Shown piece by piece: positions 51,270-61,707 of a stretch of 64,000 nt of DNA (positions within the stretch are counted from its first letter, which is position 1; every line of letters starts with the position of its first letter). This DNA comes from Gemmatimonadota bacterium (lineage in GTDB: Bacteria > Gemmatimonadota > Gemmatimonadetes > Longimicrobiales > Gaopeijiaceae), in contig JAJDTB010000015.1 in assembly GCA_022827345.1 (NCBI GenBank), forward strand, positions 1 through 64,000, in the 5' to 3' direction. The notes under the pieces are model-generated. The model made no database searches. It was not told where the DNA came from and worked only from the letters and a program-made list of their open reading frames with translations. The position numbers were made by a program, and so were the translations under genes.

Positions 51270-53171
51270 TCAGGCCGGCTGGGCGGACTGGCCGCCATCG
51301 CGGCCGACCCCCACGAATCCAGCCACCAATAATAGCGCCAATCCGATGCCGTCCCACATGAAGCCCGGGGTGATCAGGGCCAGAGCCGCGGCCATCAGGG
51401 CCACCCGGCGCAACATGCCGACCGGCGCGCGCACGTAGCCGATCACGGAGCCGGCGAGGGCGATCACGCCGATCATCGCGGTCAGGGTCGTGGTCGCGAT
51501 CGCGACCGGCGTCCCGGACAGGATCAGCGGAGGCGCATAGATGAACATGAACGGCACCAGGAACCCCGCGGCCGCGAGCCCCATGGCCGTCCAGGCGGTC
51601 TTGAGGGGAGGAGAGTCGGCGATTCCGGCCGCGGCGTAGGCGGCCAGCGACACCGGCGGCGTCACGTTCGAGATGCACCCGAAGTAGAAGATGAAGAGGT
51701 GTGCGCCGAGTAGCGGCACGCCCAGCTCGACCAGCGCCGGCGCCCCCAGGGCGGCCAGCACGACGTAGGCGGCGGTCGTCGGCAGACCCATCCCCAGCAC
51801 GACCGAGCCCATCGCGGTCAGGATGAGCGCGACGAGCAGGTTGCCCTGCGAGATCACCACGATCAGCTCCGACATGCGCAGCCCGATGCCCGTGAGCGAC
51901 GCGACCCCCACGACGATCCCCGCCGCCGCGCACGCCGCCGCCACCTGCACCGCGCCCGACGCCCCCTTGCGCAGCGCACGCGTGATGTCGGCCACCGCGG
52001 GGCGCGTGCCCGGCACCGCGTACGCCGCCAGCACCGAGACCACGACGCCCCAGAAGGCGGCGCGCATCGGCGAGCGCCCCATCGCCAGCATCACGACGAT
52101 CACGAGCACCGGCAGAAGGAGATGGATCCGTCCCAGCACGCCCTCGCCACCGGACTCGGCCGACCCCTTCAGCCCGATCTTCGAGGCGCGGAAGTGGATG
52201 GCCCAGAGCAGCGCCGCGTAGTAGAGGAGCGCCGGAATGACCGCCGCCAGGGCGACCTGCACGTACGGGATGTTCGTCCATGTCGCCAGGATGAAGGCGC
52301 CCGCGCCCATCACCGGAGGCATGAGCTGGCCGCCGGTGCTCGCCGCCGCTTCGATGGCCCCGGCAAAGAAGGGGCGGAAGCCGGAGCGACGCATGAGCGG
52401 GATGGTGAAGGCTCCCGTCGTGACCACGTTGGCCACGGCGCTGCCGGAAAGCGATCCCATGAAGGCGCTGGCCACCGCCGCCGTCTTCGCGGGGCCGCCC
52501 CGTGTGCGCCCGGCCACCCGGTCCGCCAGCGCGATGAGCAGCCCTCCGCCGCCCGCCACGTCCAGGAAGGCGCCGAAGAGGACGAAGAGGTACACGAAGT
52601 CGGCCGAGACGCCGAGCGGCACCCCCCAGATCCCCTCGGTGGAGAGGAAGAGCTGCTCGATCAGCCGGGTGGGCCCGTAGCCGCGGTGCGCCAGGAAGCC
52701 CGGCAGCCACGGCCCGAGGAGCGCGTAGAGCAGCGCCGCCGTCGCAACCACCACCAGGCCCCACCCCGTCGCCCGTTTCGCGAGGAGGAGGACCGCGCCC
52801 ACCACCACCGCCCCCGCGGCCAGGTCCAGCCCGGTGGGGCTCCCCGACCGCGCCACCAGCGCCTCGTTCTGCGACACCAGGTAGAGCGCGCACAACACCA
52901 GGATCGCCGCGAAGGCGAAGTTGACCCACCACCCGGCCCGCGTACGCGGCCGCACCCGCACGCCGATCCCCAGGAAGGCCAGCGTCCCCATGAGCGCGAG
53001 GTGGACGGGGCGCTGCACCAGCGCGGTGAATGGCGCGAAACCGGCGCCGTAGAGGTGGAACAGGGCGGCGAGCGCGGCCACCGCAAGAACGGCGCGGCCG
53101 AGCCAGGGACGGCCCTCATCCCTTCGCCCCGTGGCGGTTGTCTTTCCGTCCTTCTCCCTGGTCGCAGCCAC
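51270..53171 (-). CDS. TRAP transporter fused permease (DctQ-DctM type)
   Basis: This 633-residue membrane protein has some eighteen hydrophobic segments. The N-terminal four-helix part corresponds to DctQ and the rest to DctM, with MGSLSGSAVANVVTTGAFTI and GMGLPTTAAYVVLAALGAPA as family signatures. Fused permeases work with TAXI binding proteins and use an ion gradient. The TAXI gene is downstream. Its start lies 3 bases after the Yip1 stop. Confidence 0.93.
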   Translation of the reverse strand: MAATREKDGKTTATGRRDEGRPWLGRAVLAVAALAALFHLYGAGFAPFTALVQRPVHLALMGTLAFLGIGVRVRPRTRAGWWVNFAFAAILVLCALYLVSQNEALVARSGSPTGLDLAAGAVVVGAVLLLAKRATGWGLVVVATAALLYALLGPWLPGFLAHRGYGPTRLIEQLFLSTEGIWGVPLGVSADFVYLFVLFGAFLDVAGGGGLLIALADRVAGRTRGGPAKTAAVASAFMGSLSGSAVANVVTTGAFTIPLMRRSGFRPFFAGAIEAAASTGGQLMPPVMGAGAFILATWTNIPYVQVALAAVIPALLYYAALLWAIHFRASKIGLKGSAESGGEGVLGRIHLLLPVLVIVVMLAMGRSPMRAAFWGVVVSVLAAYAVPGTRPAVADITRALRKGASGAVQVAAACAAAGIVVGVASLTGIGLRMSELIVVISQGNLLVALILTAMGSVVLGMGLPTTAAYVVLAALGAPALVELGVPLLGAHLFIFYFGCISNVTPPVSLAAYAAAGIADSPPLKTAWTAMGLAAAGFLVPFMFIYAPPLILSGTPVAIATTTLTAMIGVIALAGSVIGYVRAPVGMLRRVALMAAALALITPGFMWDGIGLALLLVAGFVGVGRDGGQSAQPA

Positions 53172-53174
53172 CTC

Positions 53175-53885
53175 CTAGAATGCCGCTCTGATCAAACCAA
53201 CCACCAACACCAGCGCCAGCAGGACAGCCACCGTGGAGCCCGCGCGCCGCTTTGGATCGATCGCGGCCAGTCCGATCCCCACGACGACCGCGCCCCACAG
53301 CTGGAACAGATCGAGTGCGAGCAGCAGTTCGGTGAAGTAGCCGTCGGGGAGGAAGGGGAAGAAGGTGCCGACCGACAGGGTTTCCTCGAGGGCGCCGCCG
53401 CGGTTGTTGACGATCCCGTTCAGAATCGCGCCCAGCATGCTGATGACGCCGGCGTGCGCGACCACGCAGAGGTGCTGCTTGAATACGGCCTCGTCGCCGC
53501 GGATGAAGACGAACGCCACGTAGGTGATCGCGCCGAGGATGATCGGGAACAGGAGACTTGCCAGGAACGCCATCCCGACTGCCCCTCCCTTGATCAGGAC
53601 GGGCGGAACCTGGGCCATCTGATCGGCCATTTCGGCCGCCTGTTCCCCGCTGACGCTGCTCAGCGCCGCCTGCTGGAACAGTTCGACCGGCGTGAACCAC
53701 GTGACCGCGGCGGTTACGGCGGCCACGACCAGCGTTATCGGAAACCAGGCCGGGTTCCGCACCAGGTCGCCGTACAGCTTGCCTGGCTGCACGAACACCA
53801 TCCACATGCGGTTGAAGAACGGCGGACGGGGCGGCAGTTCGGGCTCTCCCCAGTCGCCGGTGGCGGCAGCGCTCTCGTCGATCAT
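53175..53885 (-). CDS. Yip1 domain membrane protein
   Basis: This 236-residue protein has a soluble N-terminus ending FNRMWMVFVQPGKLYGDL and five hydrophobic segments. The phrase FVQPGKLYGDLVRNPAW and the helical membrane block (GAITYVAFVFIRGDEAVFKQ) match bacterial Yip1 family proteins, whose role is unknown. It is packed between the lipoprotein-like gene (1 base) and the TRAP permease (3 bases), so it may assist that transporter. Confidence 0.85.
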   Translation of the reverse strand: MIDESAAATGDWGEPELPPRPPFFNRMWMVFVQPGKLYGDLVRNPAWFPITLVVAAVTAAVTWFTPVELFQQAALSSVSGEQAAEMADQMAQVPPVLIKGGAVGMAFLASLLFPIILGAITYVAFVFIRGDEAVFKQHLCVVAHAGVISMLGAILNGIVNNRGGALEETLSVGTFFPFLPDGYFTELLLALDLFQLWGAVVVGIGLAAIDPKRRAGSTVAVLLALVLVVGLIRAAF

Positions 53886-53886
53886 G

Positions 53887-54711
53887 TCAGTTCTCCAGCC
53901 AGCGGTGCGAAGTTCCGGAAATCTCCATGGCCATCGAGCCCATGGGGGTGTTCATGCTGCCGGTGTAGGCGCGCTCGATCTTCATTGAATGGAGCTGGCC
54001 CGCCTCCATGTCCCAGAGGGCGAAACCGGTGTCCGTACCCGTGATGCTCTGGTCGGCGGACATTCCGCCCATGTCCACCGTCCCCTGCGTTTCCACGTCG
54101 GCCGCAATGTCGATTCTGACAAGCGTGCGGCCATCGACGACCGTGTCGCCGACGAGGGTGTAAGTGTATTCGGTGGTGGTTGTCGCAGTCGCTTCCGGTG
54201 TTTCCTGCGACCGGCTGACCGTGTTCGACCAGCTGTCCCCAGGCTGGGCCGCGGTGCCGGGCAGGTGCGGGAAGAGTTCGTAGGGCATGCCCGTGACGGC
54301 CGCCGTCGTCCCTGCGGGACCCTCGATCTCGGGGGTCGACAGGAGGTTCACGGTGCCCTGCGGGTCCATGACGAAGACGAAGTCGCCGGTCGCCTCCGGT
54401 TCGAGGGTCTGCGATCCCATCATGGGGTTCGCCATGGTCATGCTCAGACCCTCCAGCGTCGCCGTGACGCGCACTCCCTCCGGGTCGGCCGAGAACGCTG
54501 TTGCCAGGGTGGCCGAGGTCGTGATATCGATTTGCATGGCCCCGGTCGGGGTGTTCATCGACGTTACCAGGGTGTCCGCAAAGCGGTAGGTCGCGGCCGG
54601 GTTTTCGGGAACGCCGTGGGCCAAACTCCCACCGGCGCCCTGCGCGCTGAGCGCCTGCGCGGGGATGGAAAGGACGCAGGCACAGGCGGATATGATGATA
54701 CTTCGGGGCAT
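53887..54711 (-). CDS. Exported protein of the GDTVVDGR family, copy 3 of 3
   Basis: This encodes 274 residues with a signal peptide (MPRSIIISACACVLSIPAQ, cut near LSAQG) but no lipobox, unlike its two relatives. The mature region has EYTYTLVGDTVVDGRTLVRI, an earlier YELFPHLPG and a later GFALWDMEAG, the three landmarks shared with 30547-31380 and 38752-39594. It is Met/Thr-rich. It heads a five-gene operon (Yip1, TRAP permease, TAXI, aminotransferase). The function is unknown. Confidence 0.75.
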   Translation of the reverse strand: MPRSIIISACACVLSIPAQALSAQGAGGSLAHGVPENPAATYRFADTLVTSMNTPTGAMQIDITTSATLATAFSADPEGVRVTATLEGLSMTMANPMMGSQTLEPEATGDFVFVMDPQGTVNLLSTPEIEGPAGTTAAVTGMPYELFPHLPGTAAQPGDSWSNTVSRSQETPEATATTTTEYTYTLVGDTVVDGRTLVRIDIAADVETQGTVDMGGMSADQSITGTDTGFALWDMEAGQLHSMKIERAYTGSMNTPMGSMAMEISGTSHRWLEN

Positions 54712-54905
54712 GGATAATCTCCGGTCTTCAGGCTGTTGTCGGACGGCCGCCAGAGCATCCGCGCACCGGCCGCCGCACCAAGCTACCCCGCCGATTCTGG
54801 CCGGGCAAACCGGATGGCGTTATCGTTCTCGCCGCCTGAGGGGGCGCGTCAGGATGCAGGGTATTGGCACTTGAGGGCATTGGCAGGGACAACACCCGAG
54901 GTGAT

Positions 54906-55475
54906 ATGAGCTACAGGACAAACCCGGACAGAATTCTCGAGAACATCGACCGTGCCCGGAGCCGGGACATGGAGCGGGCGCTGTCGTTGAACGACCGCCA
55001 GGCCCGTGGCAAGGAGCTGGACACCGACATTCCCGATGGTGATTCCACGACTCCGGAGCGGATGCGGCGGCTCTTCGGCCTGGTGGAGTCGGGGTACCGC
55101 CGAGCGGCCCAGGGCACCGAGATCGGGCCACTCGCGGCCCGCTTTCGCGCCATCGGCGACATCTCGCACCAGACGGCGCGCGGCGACGTGAGCGTCTCGG
55201 TCCACTATCTCGACTCCGAGCGGCACGACGACGTGGGTGTGGTGCCCTTCGGAATCACGCCGCGCGATCTCGAGGAAGCCAAGAAGCAGACCCGGACCAG
55301 CCGTCCGGACGTAAACGCAATCAAGGTTCTGCGCCTTCGGCTGCGCGACGGTGTTCTGGCGGCCTACAGGAAGATCGAGCCGCGCCTGCGCGATGCCCTG
55401 AAGGACCGCGCCGACATCGGCCATGTCGCGGCCGAGGTCACCCTGGACCTGCGGCCCAACACGCCGAGCCTGTAG
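54906..55475 (+). CDS. Hypothetical cytoplasmic protein
   Basis: This encodes 189 residues from ATG at 54906 (MSYRTNPDRILENIDRARSR), preceded by GAGGTGAT. It is highly charged and mainly helical, with a central DISHQTARGDVSVSVHYLD and a C-terminal helical KIEPRLRDALKDRADIG. There are no membrane segments or cysteines. No family is recognised. It lies 128 bases upstream of the GspE-like gene on the same strand, but a link is not shown. Confidence 0.65.
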   Translation: MSYRTNPDRILENIDRARSRDMERALSLNDRQARGKELDTDIPDGDSTTPERMRRLFGLVESGYRRAAQGTEIGPLAARFRAIGDISHQTARGDVSVSVHYLDSERHDDVGVVPFGITPRDLEEAKKQTRTSRPDVNAIKVLRLRLRDGVLAAYRKIEPRLRDALKDRADIGHVAAEVTLDLRPNTPSL

Positions 55476-55602
55476 AGCCCGGGGCGGCTGTAGCAGCCCG
55501 CCAACCGGCCACCCTGGCCCGCCCGGGCGAGCTTCGGCGACCGGCAGCACGGTAGTCCCATCCAGCCATGGCATCGCCCTTCGCGGGGCGCCAGCTTTTG
55601 CC

Positions 55603-57363
<1,761 letters not shown>

Positions 57364-57415
57364 CCGTCCAGCCGGGGCCGCCGGCCGCGGTGACGCACGG
57401 ATTCTTCCGGGACTG

Positions 57416-58525
57416 CTACTCCGCCTCGAAGACTTCCTTGCGCGTGGTGAGCGCCTCGATGCGTTCGATGTCGGGGGCAACGCCGATCCCGGGCCCGTCC
57501 GGGACGGGCATCATGCCGTCGATCATCTCGAATTCCGGCGATACGATATCCCTCGACCAATACCGCCGGGAATTCGAAATGTCCCCCGGAATCGTAAAGC
57601 CGGGCAGTGTGGCGAGCGCGACGTTGTACGCGCGCCCGACGCCCGATTCGAGCATGCCTCCGCACCAGACGGGCCAGCCCGCCGCGCGGCAGGCGTCGTG
57701 TATGGAGATAGAAGACCTGAAGCCGCCCACCCGCCCGGGTTTGATGTTGATGATCCTGCCGGCATTGAGACTTAAAGCCAGACGGGCATCGCCCGGCGAC
57801 CGGATTGATTCATCAAGGCAGACGGGGGTTTTGATGTGCTTCTGCAAGATTGAGTGGTCGAGCACATCTTCATATGAAAGCGGCTGTTCGATCATCATCA
57901 GGTCGTGATCGTCCATCGCCTTGAGGCGCGGAAGATCGTCGGGCAGGGCATATGCAGAGTTTGCATCAGCCATGATGGGCACATCGGGAAAACGCTCTCT
58001 GACAGCACCCAGCATCTCCACATCTCTGCCCGGCTTGATTTTGATCTTTATCTTGCGATAGCCCTCGTCGATGTACTGTTCGACCTTGGCACAAAGCGCC
58101 TCGTTGGTCTTCTGAATGCCGATCGAAACTCCGACGGGGACTGCATCCCTCGTCCCTCCCACCAGGTCTCTCAGGGAGATTCCGCGCCGCCTGGCTTCAA
58201 GATCCCACCCGCCCATTTCGATCGCCGCGCGGGCCATTGGGTGACCCCGCAGCCACGGGACCGGGTGCAGCTGGCGCCCGTCGTCGAACTCGCTGCCTAC
58301 CAGCGCCGGCAGCAGCCAGCGGGTCAGGACGAACCAGGCCGTATCGATCGTTTCGTAGGTGTAGCCCGGGGTCTCTCCGGCCACGCATTCCGACCAGGCG
58401 ATGATCCCGTCCGCCTCGAGCGTCAAGAGGATTATGCGGCGGCCCTTCGTGCCGCCGCTGCTGATCTCAAAGAACTCCCGGAGTTCCAGCGGGATCTCCC
58501 GCAGGACAGCCCTGTCAATGCGCAT
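57416..58525 (-). CDS. o-Succinylbenzoate synthase / N-acylamino-acid racemase family enzyme
   Basis: This 369-residue enolase-superfamily enzyme has the catalytic pair K162-I-K164 (within KIKIKIKPG), metal ligands D187, E213 and D238 and the second acid-base K262 in NIKPGRVGG. This is the full muconate-lactonising/OSBS residue set. The sequence is closest to the OSBS/NSAR branch, which makes o-succinylbenzoate for menaquinone or racemises N-acylamino acids. No other men gene is nearby, and the M20 peptidase two genes away would suit a racemase-deacylase role. It has lower GC in its first half than its neighbours. Confidence 0.88.
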   Translation of the reverse strand: MRIDRAVLREIPLELREFFEISSGGTKGRRIILLTLEADGIIAWSECVAGETPGYTYETIDTAWFVLTRWLLPALVGSEFDDGRQLHPVPWLRGHPMARAAIEMGGWDLEARRRGISLRDLVGGTRDAVPVGVSIGIQKTNEALCAKVEQYIDEGYRKIKIKIKPGRDVEMLGAVRERFPDVPIMADANSAYALPDDLPRLKAMDDHDLMMIEQPLSYEDVLDHSILQKHIKTPVCLDESIRSPGDARLALSLNAGRIINIKPGRVGGFRSSISIHDACRAAGWPVWCGGMLESGVGRAYNVALATLPGFTIPGDISNSRRYWSRDIVSPEFEMIDGMMPVPDGPGIGVAPDIERIEALTTRKEVFEAE

Positions 58526-58578
58526 GTGTTTGGGACGCTTGTGTTTGTGGTTGGGGTCCGGCGACTCGCCCGGAGGAG

Positions 58579-59016
58579 CTACTCGGCGTCGCTCTCGCCG
58601 CCCGCCCCTTCAGCCTTCGCCTTCATCGCGTCCCGCCGCCGGACCGAATGAATGCCCGTGAGCAATGACGTGGAGGACTTGGTCCTCACGCCGCCAGCCA
58701 GGAGCGCATCGCGGATCGCGGGAACCGGATGGTCGGCACCGAACCTCGCCACGAACTTGCGGTAGGCGGCGGTCGGTCCCATTCCCCGGAAAAGCCCGGA
58801 TGGAATCGGCGGATGGTTCGTGGCCTTCTTCTTCCGCCTTTTCCTGCGCACCGGCGCCCGGCGCTTCGTCGGCGCCTCTGCCGGACCCAGCGCCAACAGG
58901 CCCTTCAGGGCATCAACCGTCTGGCGGAGCGCCTCGCCGCGCTTTTCGTGGTTTGCCAGCTCGGCCTGGGCCTGTTTGAGCGCACTCTCGTAGCTTCTCT
59001 TCGTTGCTGCGTCCAT
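58579..59016 (-). CDS. Basic hypothetical protein with coiled coil and possible HTH
   Basis: This encodes 145 residues. A coiled-coil-like N-terminus (SYESALKQAQAELANHEKRG) leads to a Lys/Arg-rich stretch (RRKRRKKK). A helical segment GMGPTAAYRKFVARFGADHP with AIRDALLAGGV then resembles a small winged-helix domain of HARE type. The composition suggests DNA binding, perhaps nucleoid-associated. A good promoter lies upstream. No family is firmly recognised. Confidence 0.65.
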   Translation of the reverse strand: MDAATKRSYESALKQAQAELANHEKRGEALRQTVDALKGLLALGPAEAPTKRRAPVRRKRRKKKATNHPPIPSGLFRGMGPTAAYRKFVARFGADHPVPAIRDALLAGGVRTKSSTSLLTGIHSVRRRDAMKAKAEGAGGESDAE

Positions 59017-59095
59017 CTTTTACAAATCTCCAGCTGTGGGTTGCGGGGGCCCCATTGGGCGGTCGGCAAAGCACGCACCTTCAAGATGCGTGCAT

Positions 59096-59124
59096 ACAAT
59101 ATATGAGCCCGACAACAAATGCAA
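59096..59124 (-). promoter_or_regulatory. Promoter for the basic hypothetical protein
   Basis: On the minus strand TTGCAT (59119-59124) and TATTGT (59096-59101) are 17 bases apart in an AT-rich pocket, 80 bases before the ATG of the gene at 58579-59016. It fits a sigma-70-type promoter. Confidence 0.45.
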
Positions 59125-59158
59125 CCGGCAAGACGGATGAAAGGCCGATGCCGGGCGT

Positions 59159-60307
59159 CTACATGGTCTCAAACAGGGCGGCCATCAACGCAACCCGCCG
59201 TGGCAAATCGTTCAAGAGAATGTGCTCGCCCAGAGTATGTGCGCCGCCGCCGTCCGGCCCCAGGCCATCCAGGGTGGGACAGCCGACGGCCGAGGTCAGA
59301 TTGCCGTCGCTCCCTCCGCCCGTCTTGCCCTCGCCAAGTTCGAACCCGAGTTGCCCGGCTAGCAGGCGCGCCTTTTGGAACAGTCGATTTGATGCCGGGG
59401 TCTTTTCCAGTGCGCCCCTGTTTATGCCTCCATCGAGCGTTAGTTTGCAACGCTTGTCGAATGGCTTCGACGCCCGCAGTGCCGCGTCGACCCGGCACGC
59501 CTCATCCAGAGTCCAGAAGCGCACGTCGATTGTGCATTTCGCGGCGGCGGCCACAACATTCTCGGTTGTGCCGCCGGAAATGACGCCCACGCTCACCGTC
59601 GTTCCGGCCGCGGGGTCCGCCAGGTCGTATATGCGGCAGATCTGGCGGGCGATTTCGTGCACCGCGCTAGCCCCCGCCTCCGGTTCTATTCCGGCGTGCG
59701 CGGGCTTCCCGGCAACGCTGAGCACATACGCGCCCACGCCCTTGCGGCGGCTCTTGACGCCCCCGCCGGGCACCGACGGCTCGACCACCAGCGCCGCCCG
59801 GGACGCACGCGCCTCCGCCTCGATCAGCTCCCGCGAGGTGGGCGATCCCCATTCCTCGTCGCAGGTGATCAGGAAGGAGAGATCCGACTTCGGGCCCGCG
59901 CTCCTTTCCGCCAGGAGCCGCAGCGCGAAGATGGAGGCCGCGACACCGCTCTTCATGTCGTAGACGCCGGGACCCTGGATCCGCCCGTCCGTCACGGCGT
60001 ACGGGAACTGCTCGAGCGTACCGAGGGGATGGACGGTGTCCATGTGTCCCACGACGAGGAGAGGCCGTCCGTCTCCGTTGCCCGATCCCGCGAACCGGGC
60101 CAGGAGATGCGCGCCGAGCCTGGGCGACGGGAGGCGCTCGACCTGGCCTCCCGCCCGGATCAGCGCGTCCTCGAGGATGTCGGCCACGGCGAGATTCGCC
60201 GCCTCGTTGCCGGTGGGCGATTCGGTCGTCACGAGGCGATGCAGCAACGCCGTGCATTCGTCAGCCCGTTTTTCCGCTTCCCGCATGGTCACGCTGAGCC
60301 TTGTCAT
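59159..60307 (-). CDS. M20 family metallopeptidase (carboxypeptidase / deacylase)
   Basis: This 382-residue enzyme has the M20 metal ligands in order: H88-M-D90 in VVGHMDTVHP, D117 in GPGVYDMKSG, E151-E152 in CDEEWGS and a late His in HTLGEH. The lid/dimerisation domain contains KPAHAG. M20 enzymes hydrolyse peptides or N-acyl amino acids with two zinc ions; it is close to glutamate carboxypeptidase and ArgE-type. Its ATG overlaps the glcF stop by 4 bases, so it is translated with the glycolate oxidase genes. Confidence 0.92.
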   Translation of the reverse strand: MTRLSVTMREAEKRADECTALLHRLVTTESPTGNEAANLAVADILEDALIRAGGQVERLPSPRLGAHLLARFAGSGNGDGRPLLVVGHMDTVHPLGTLEQFPYAVTDGRIQGPGVYDMKSGVAASIFALRLLAERSAGPKSDLSFLITCDEEWGSPTSRELIEAEARASRAALVVEPSVPGGGVKSRRKGVGAYVLSVAGKPAHAGIEPEAGASAVHEIARQICRIYDLADPAAGTTVSVGVISGGTTENVVAAAAKCTIDVRFWTLDEACRVDAALRASKPFDKRCKLTLDGGINRGALEKTPASNRLFQKARLLAGQLGFELGEGKTGGGSDGNLTSAVGCPTLDGLGPDGGGAHTLGEHILLNDLPRRVALMAALFETM

Positions 60308-61707
60308 GGCACCTCCGGTTGGTAGCGGCCGGCCCGCCGGTAACTTTCGTCGAGGACCTCCACCAGGTGCAGCACGGGCACACTGCTGCCCCGCAGCCGG
60401 AGCCCGGCCCCGATCTGCATCATGCACCCGGGGTTGCCGGTGACCAGCGCCGCCGCGCCGCTGTCGAGTACGCTCCGCACCTTGTCCGCACCGATCCAGC
60501 CGCCGAGGCGCGGGTGGGTGAGGCCGTAGATTCCGGCACCGCCGCAGCACTCCTGTGCACCGGCGAGGGGCAGCATCCGGAGGCCCGGGACGGCGGCGAG
60601 CACGGTTGTGGGCGGGCTCGCCACCCCCTGTGCGTGGAGGAGGTGGCAGGGCGCGTCCCAGGTGACCTCCATCGGCACCTCGGCGCCGGGGAGGGGGCCG
60701 CGCGCGGCCAGGAGCTCGGAGACGTCCCGGACCCGTGCAGCCAACGCGGCGGCCCGTTCCGCCATCCGGTCGTCGTGCGCGAGGAGGGTGCCGTATTCGG
60801 CCATCGCCGCGCCGCACCCGGAAGCATTCATGGCGAGGAGGTCGACGCCGGCCGCCTCGAAGGCCTCGACGTTGCGCCGGGCCATGGCGCGGGCGGCCTC
60901 GAGGTCGCCCGCGTGGGCGTGGAGCGCGCCGCAGCAACCCTGACCGGGTACCGGGACAACCTCGTAGCCATTGGCCTCGAGCACCCGGGCGGTGGCTTCG
61001 TTCACGCGGGAGAAGAGGCCGGCCTGGACGCATCCCGTGAGGAGGCCGACGGTGGTGGGCGGGGTTGGGGAGGCGAGCGCAGCGGTGGGGGGGGCGGGCG
61101 GGGTGGAATCCGAGGGGGTGCCGTTGCCGGCCGGGTGATCGCCGCCCGGGGCCGGATCGCTCCCCGGGTGTTCCGGGTCCGCCGCCGCGGGGAGCGCGCC
61201 GGGCGAACCGGATGCCGCCAGCATGGCTACCCCCAGGCGCGCGCCCTTCGGCGTCGAATCGCCGGAGAGCAGTCGTGCCGCCAGGGCGGGAAGGCCGGTG
61301 GCACGCAGCATCCGCGCCGCGAACATGGCGGGGCGGGCGATCCAGCCGGTCCCGAAGACGCGCAGCAAGAGGCGGTTGAGGAGGGGGGGACGACGAGCCT
61401 CCCCGCCGACCTGGCGCGCCAGCTCCAGGAGCTGGCCGTAGGCGACGCCGGACGGACACACCGGCTCGCAGGCCCGGCACCCGAGACACCGGCTTATGTG
61501 AAGCTGGAAGGCGTCGGAATCGGCCGACAGGCGCCCCTCCACCACCGCGCGCATCAGGTGGAGGCGGCCGCGCGGCGAATCGGCCTCGTCGCCCAGGCGC
61601 CGGTATGTGGGGCAGGCCGGCAGGCAGAACCCGCAGTGCACGCAGTTGAGGAGCCCCTCTTCCTGCTCCTTCAGCGCCAGGGCCAGCGTGTCCGTCGCGG
61701 CGCTCAC
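60304..61707 (-). CDS. glcF: Glycolate oxidase iron-sulfur subunit GlcF
   Basis: This 467-residue protein has two 4Fe-4S ferredoxin motifs (C22, C25, C28, C32 in CVHCGFCLPACP and C74, C77, C80, C84 in CLGCRACEPVCP) and two CCG domains (QGCCGALHAHAGD and AQECCGGAGIY), as in GlcF and heterodisulfide-reductase-like subunits. It takes electrons from the flavin subunits GlcD/GlcE to the quinone pool. A low-complexity insert of Ala/Pro/Gly near residue 190-225 is unusual. Start and stop overlap neighbours (ATGA). Confidence 0.92.
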   Translation of the reverse strand: MSAATDTLALALKEQEEGLLNCVHCGFCLPACPTYRRLGDEADSPRGRLHLMRAVVEGRLSADSDAFQLHISRCLGCRACEPVCPSGVAYGQLLELARQVGGEARRPPLLNRLLLRVFGTGWIARPAMFAARMLRATGLPALAARLLSGDSTPKGARLGVAMLAASGSPGALPAAADPEHPGSDPAPGGDHPAGNGTPSDSTPPAPPTAALASPTPPTTVGLLTGCVQAGLFSRVNEATARVLEANGYEVVPVPGQGCCGALHAHAGDLEAARAMARRNVEAFEAAGVDLLAMNASGCGAAMAEYGTLLAHDDRMAERAAALAARVRDVSELLAARGPLPGAEVPMEVTWDAPCHLLHAQGVASPPTTVLAAVPGLRMLPLAGAQECCGGAGIYGLTHPRLGGWIGADKVRSVLDSGAAALVTGNPGCMMQIGAGLRLRGSSVPVLHLVEVLDESYRRAGRYQPEVP

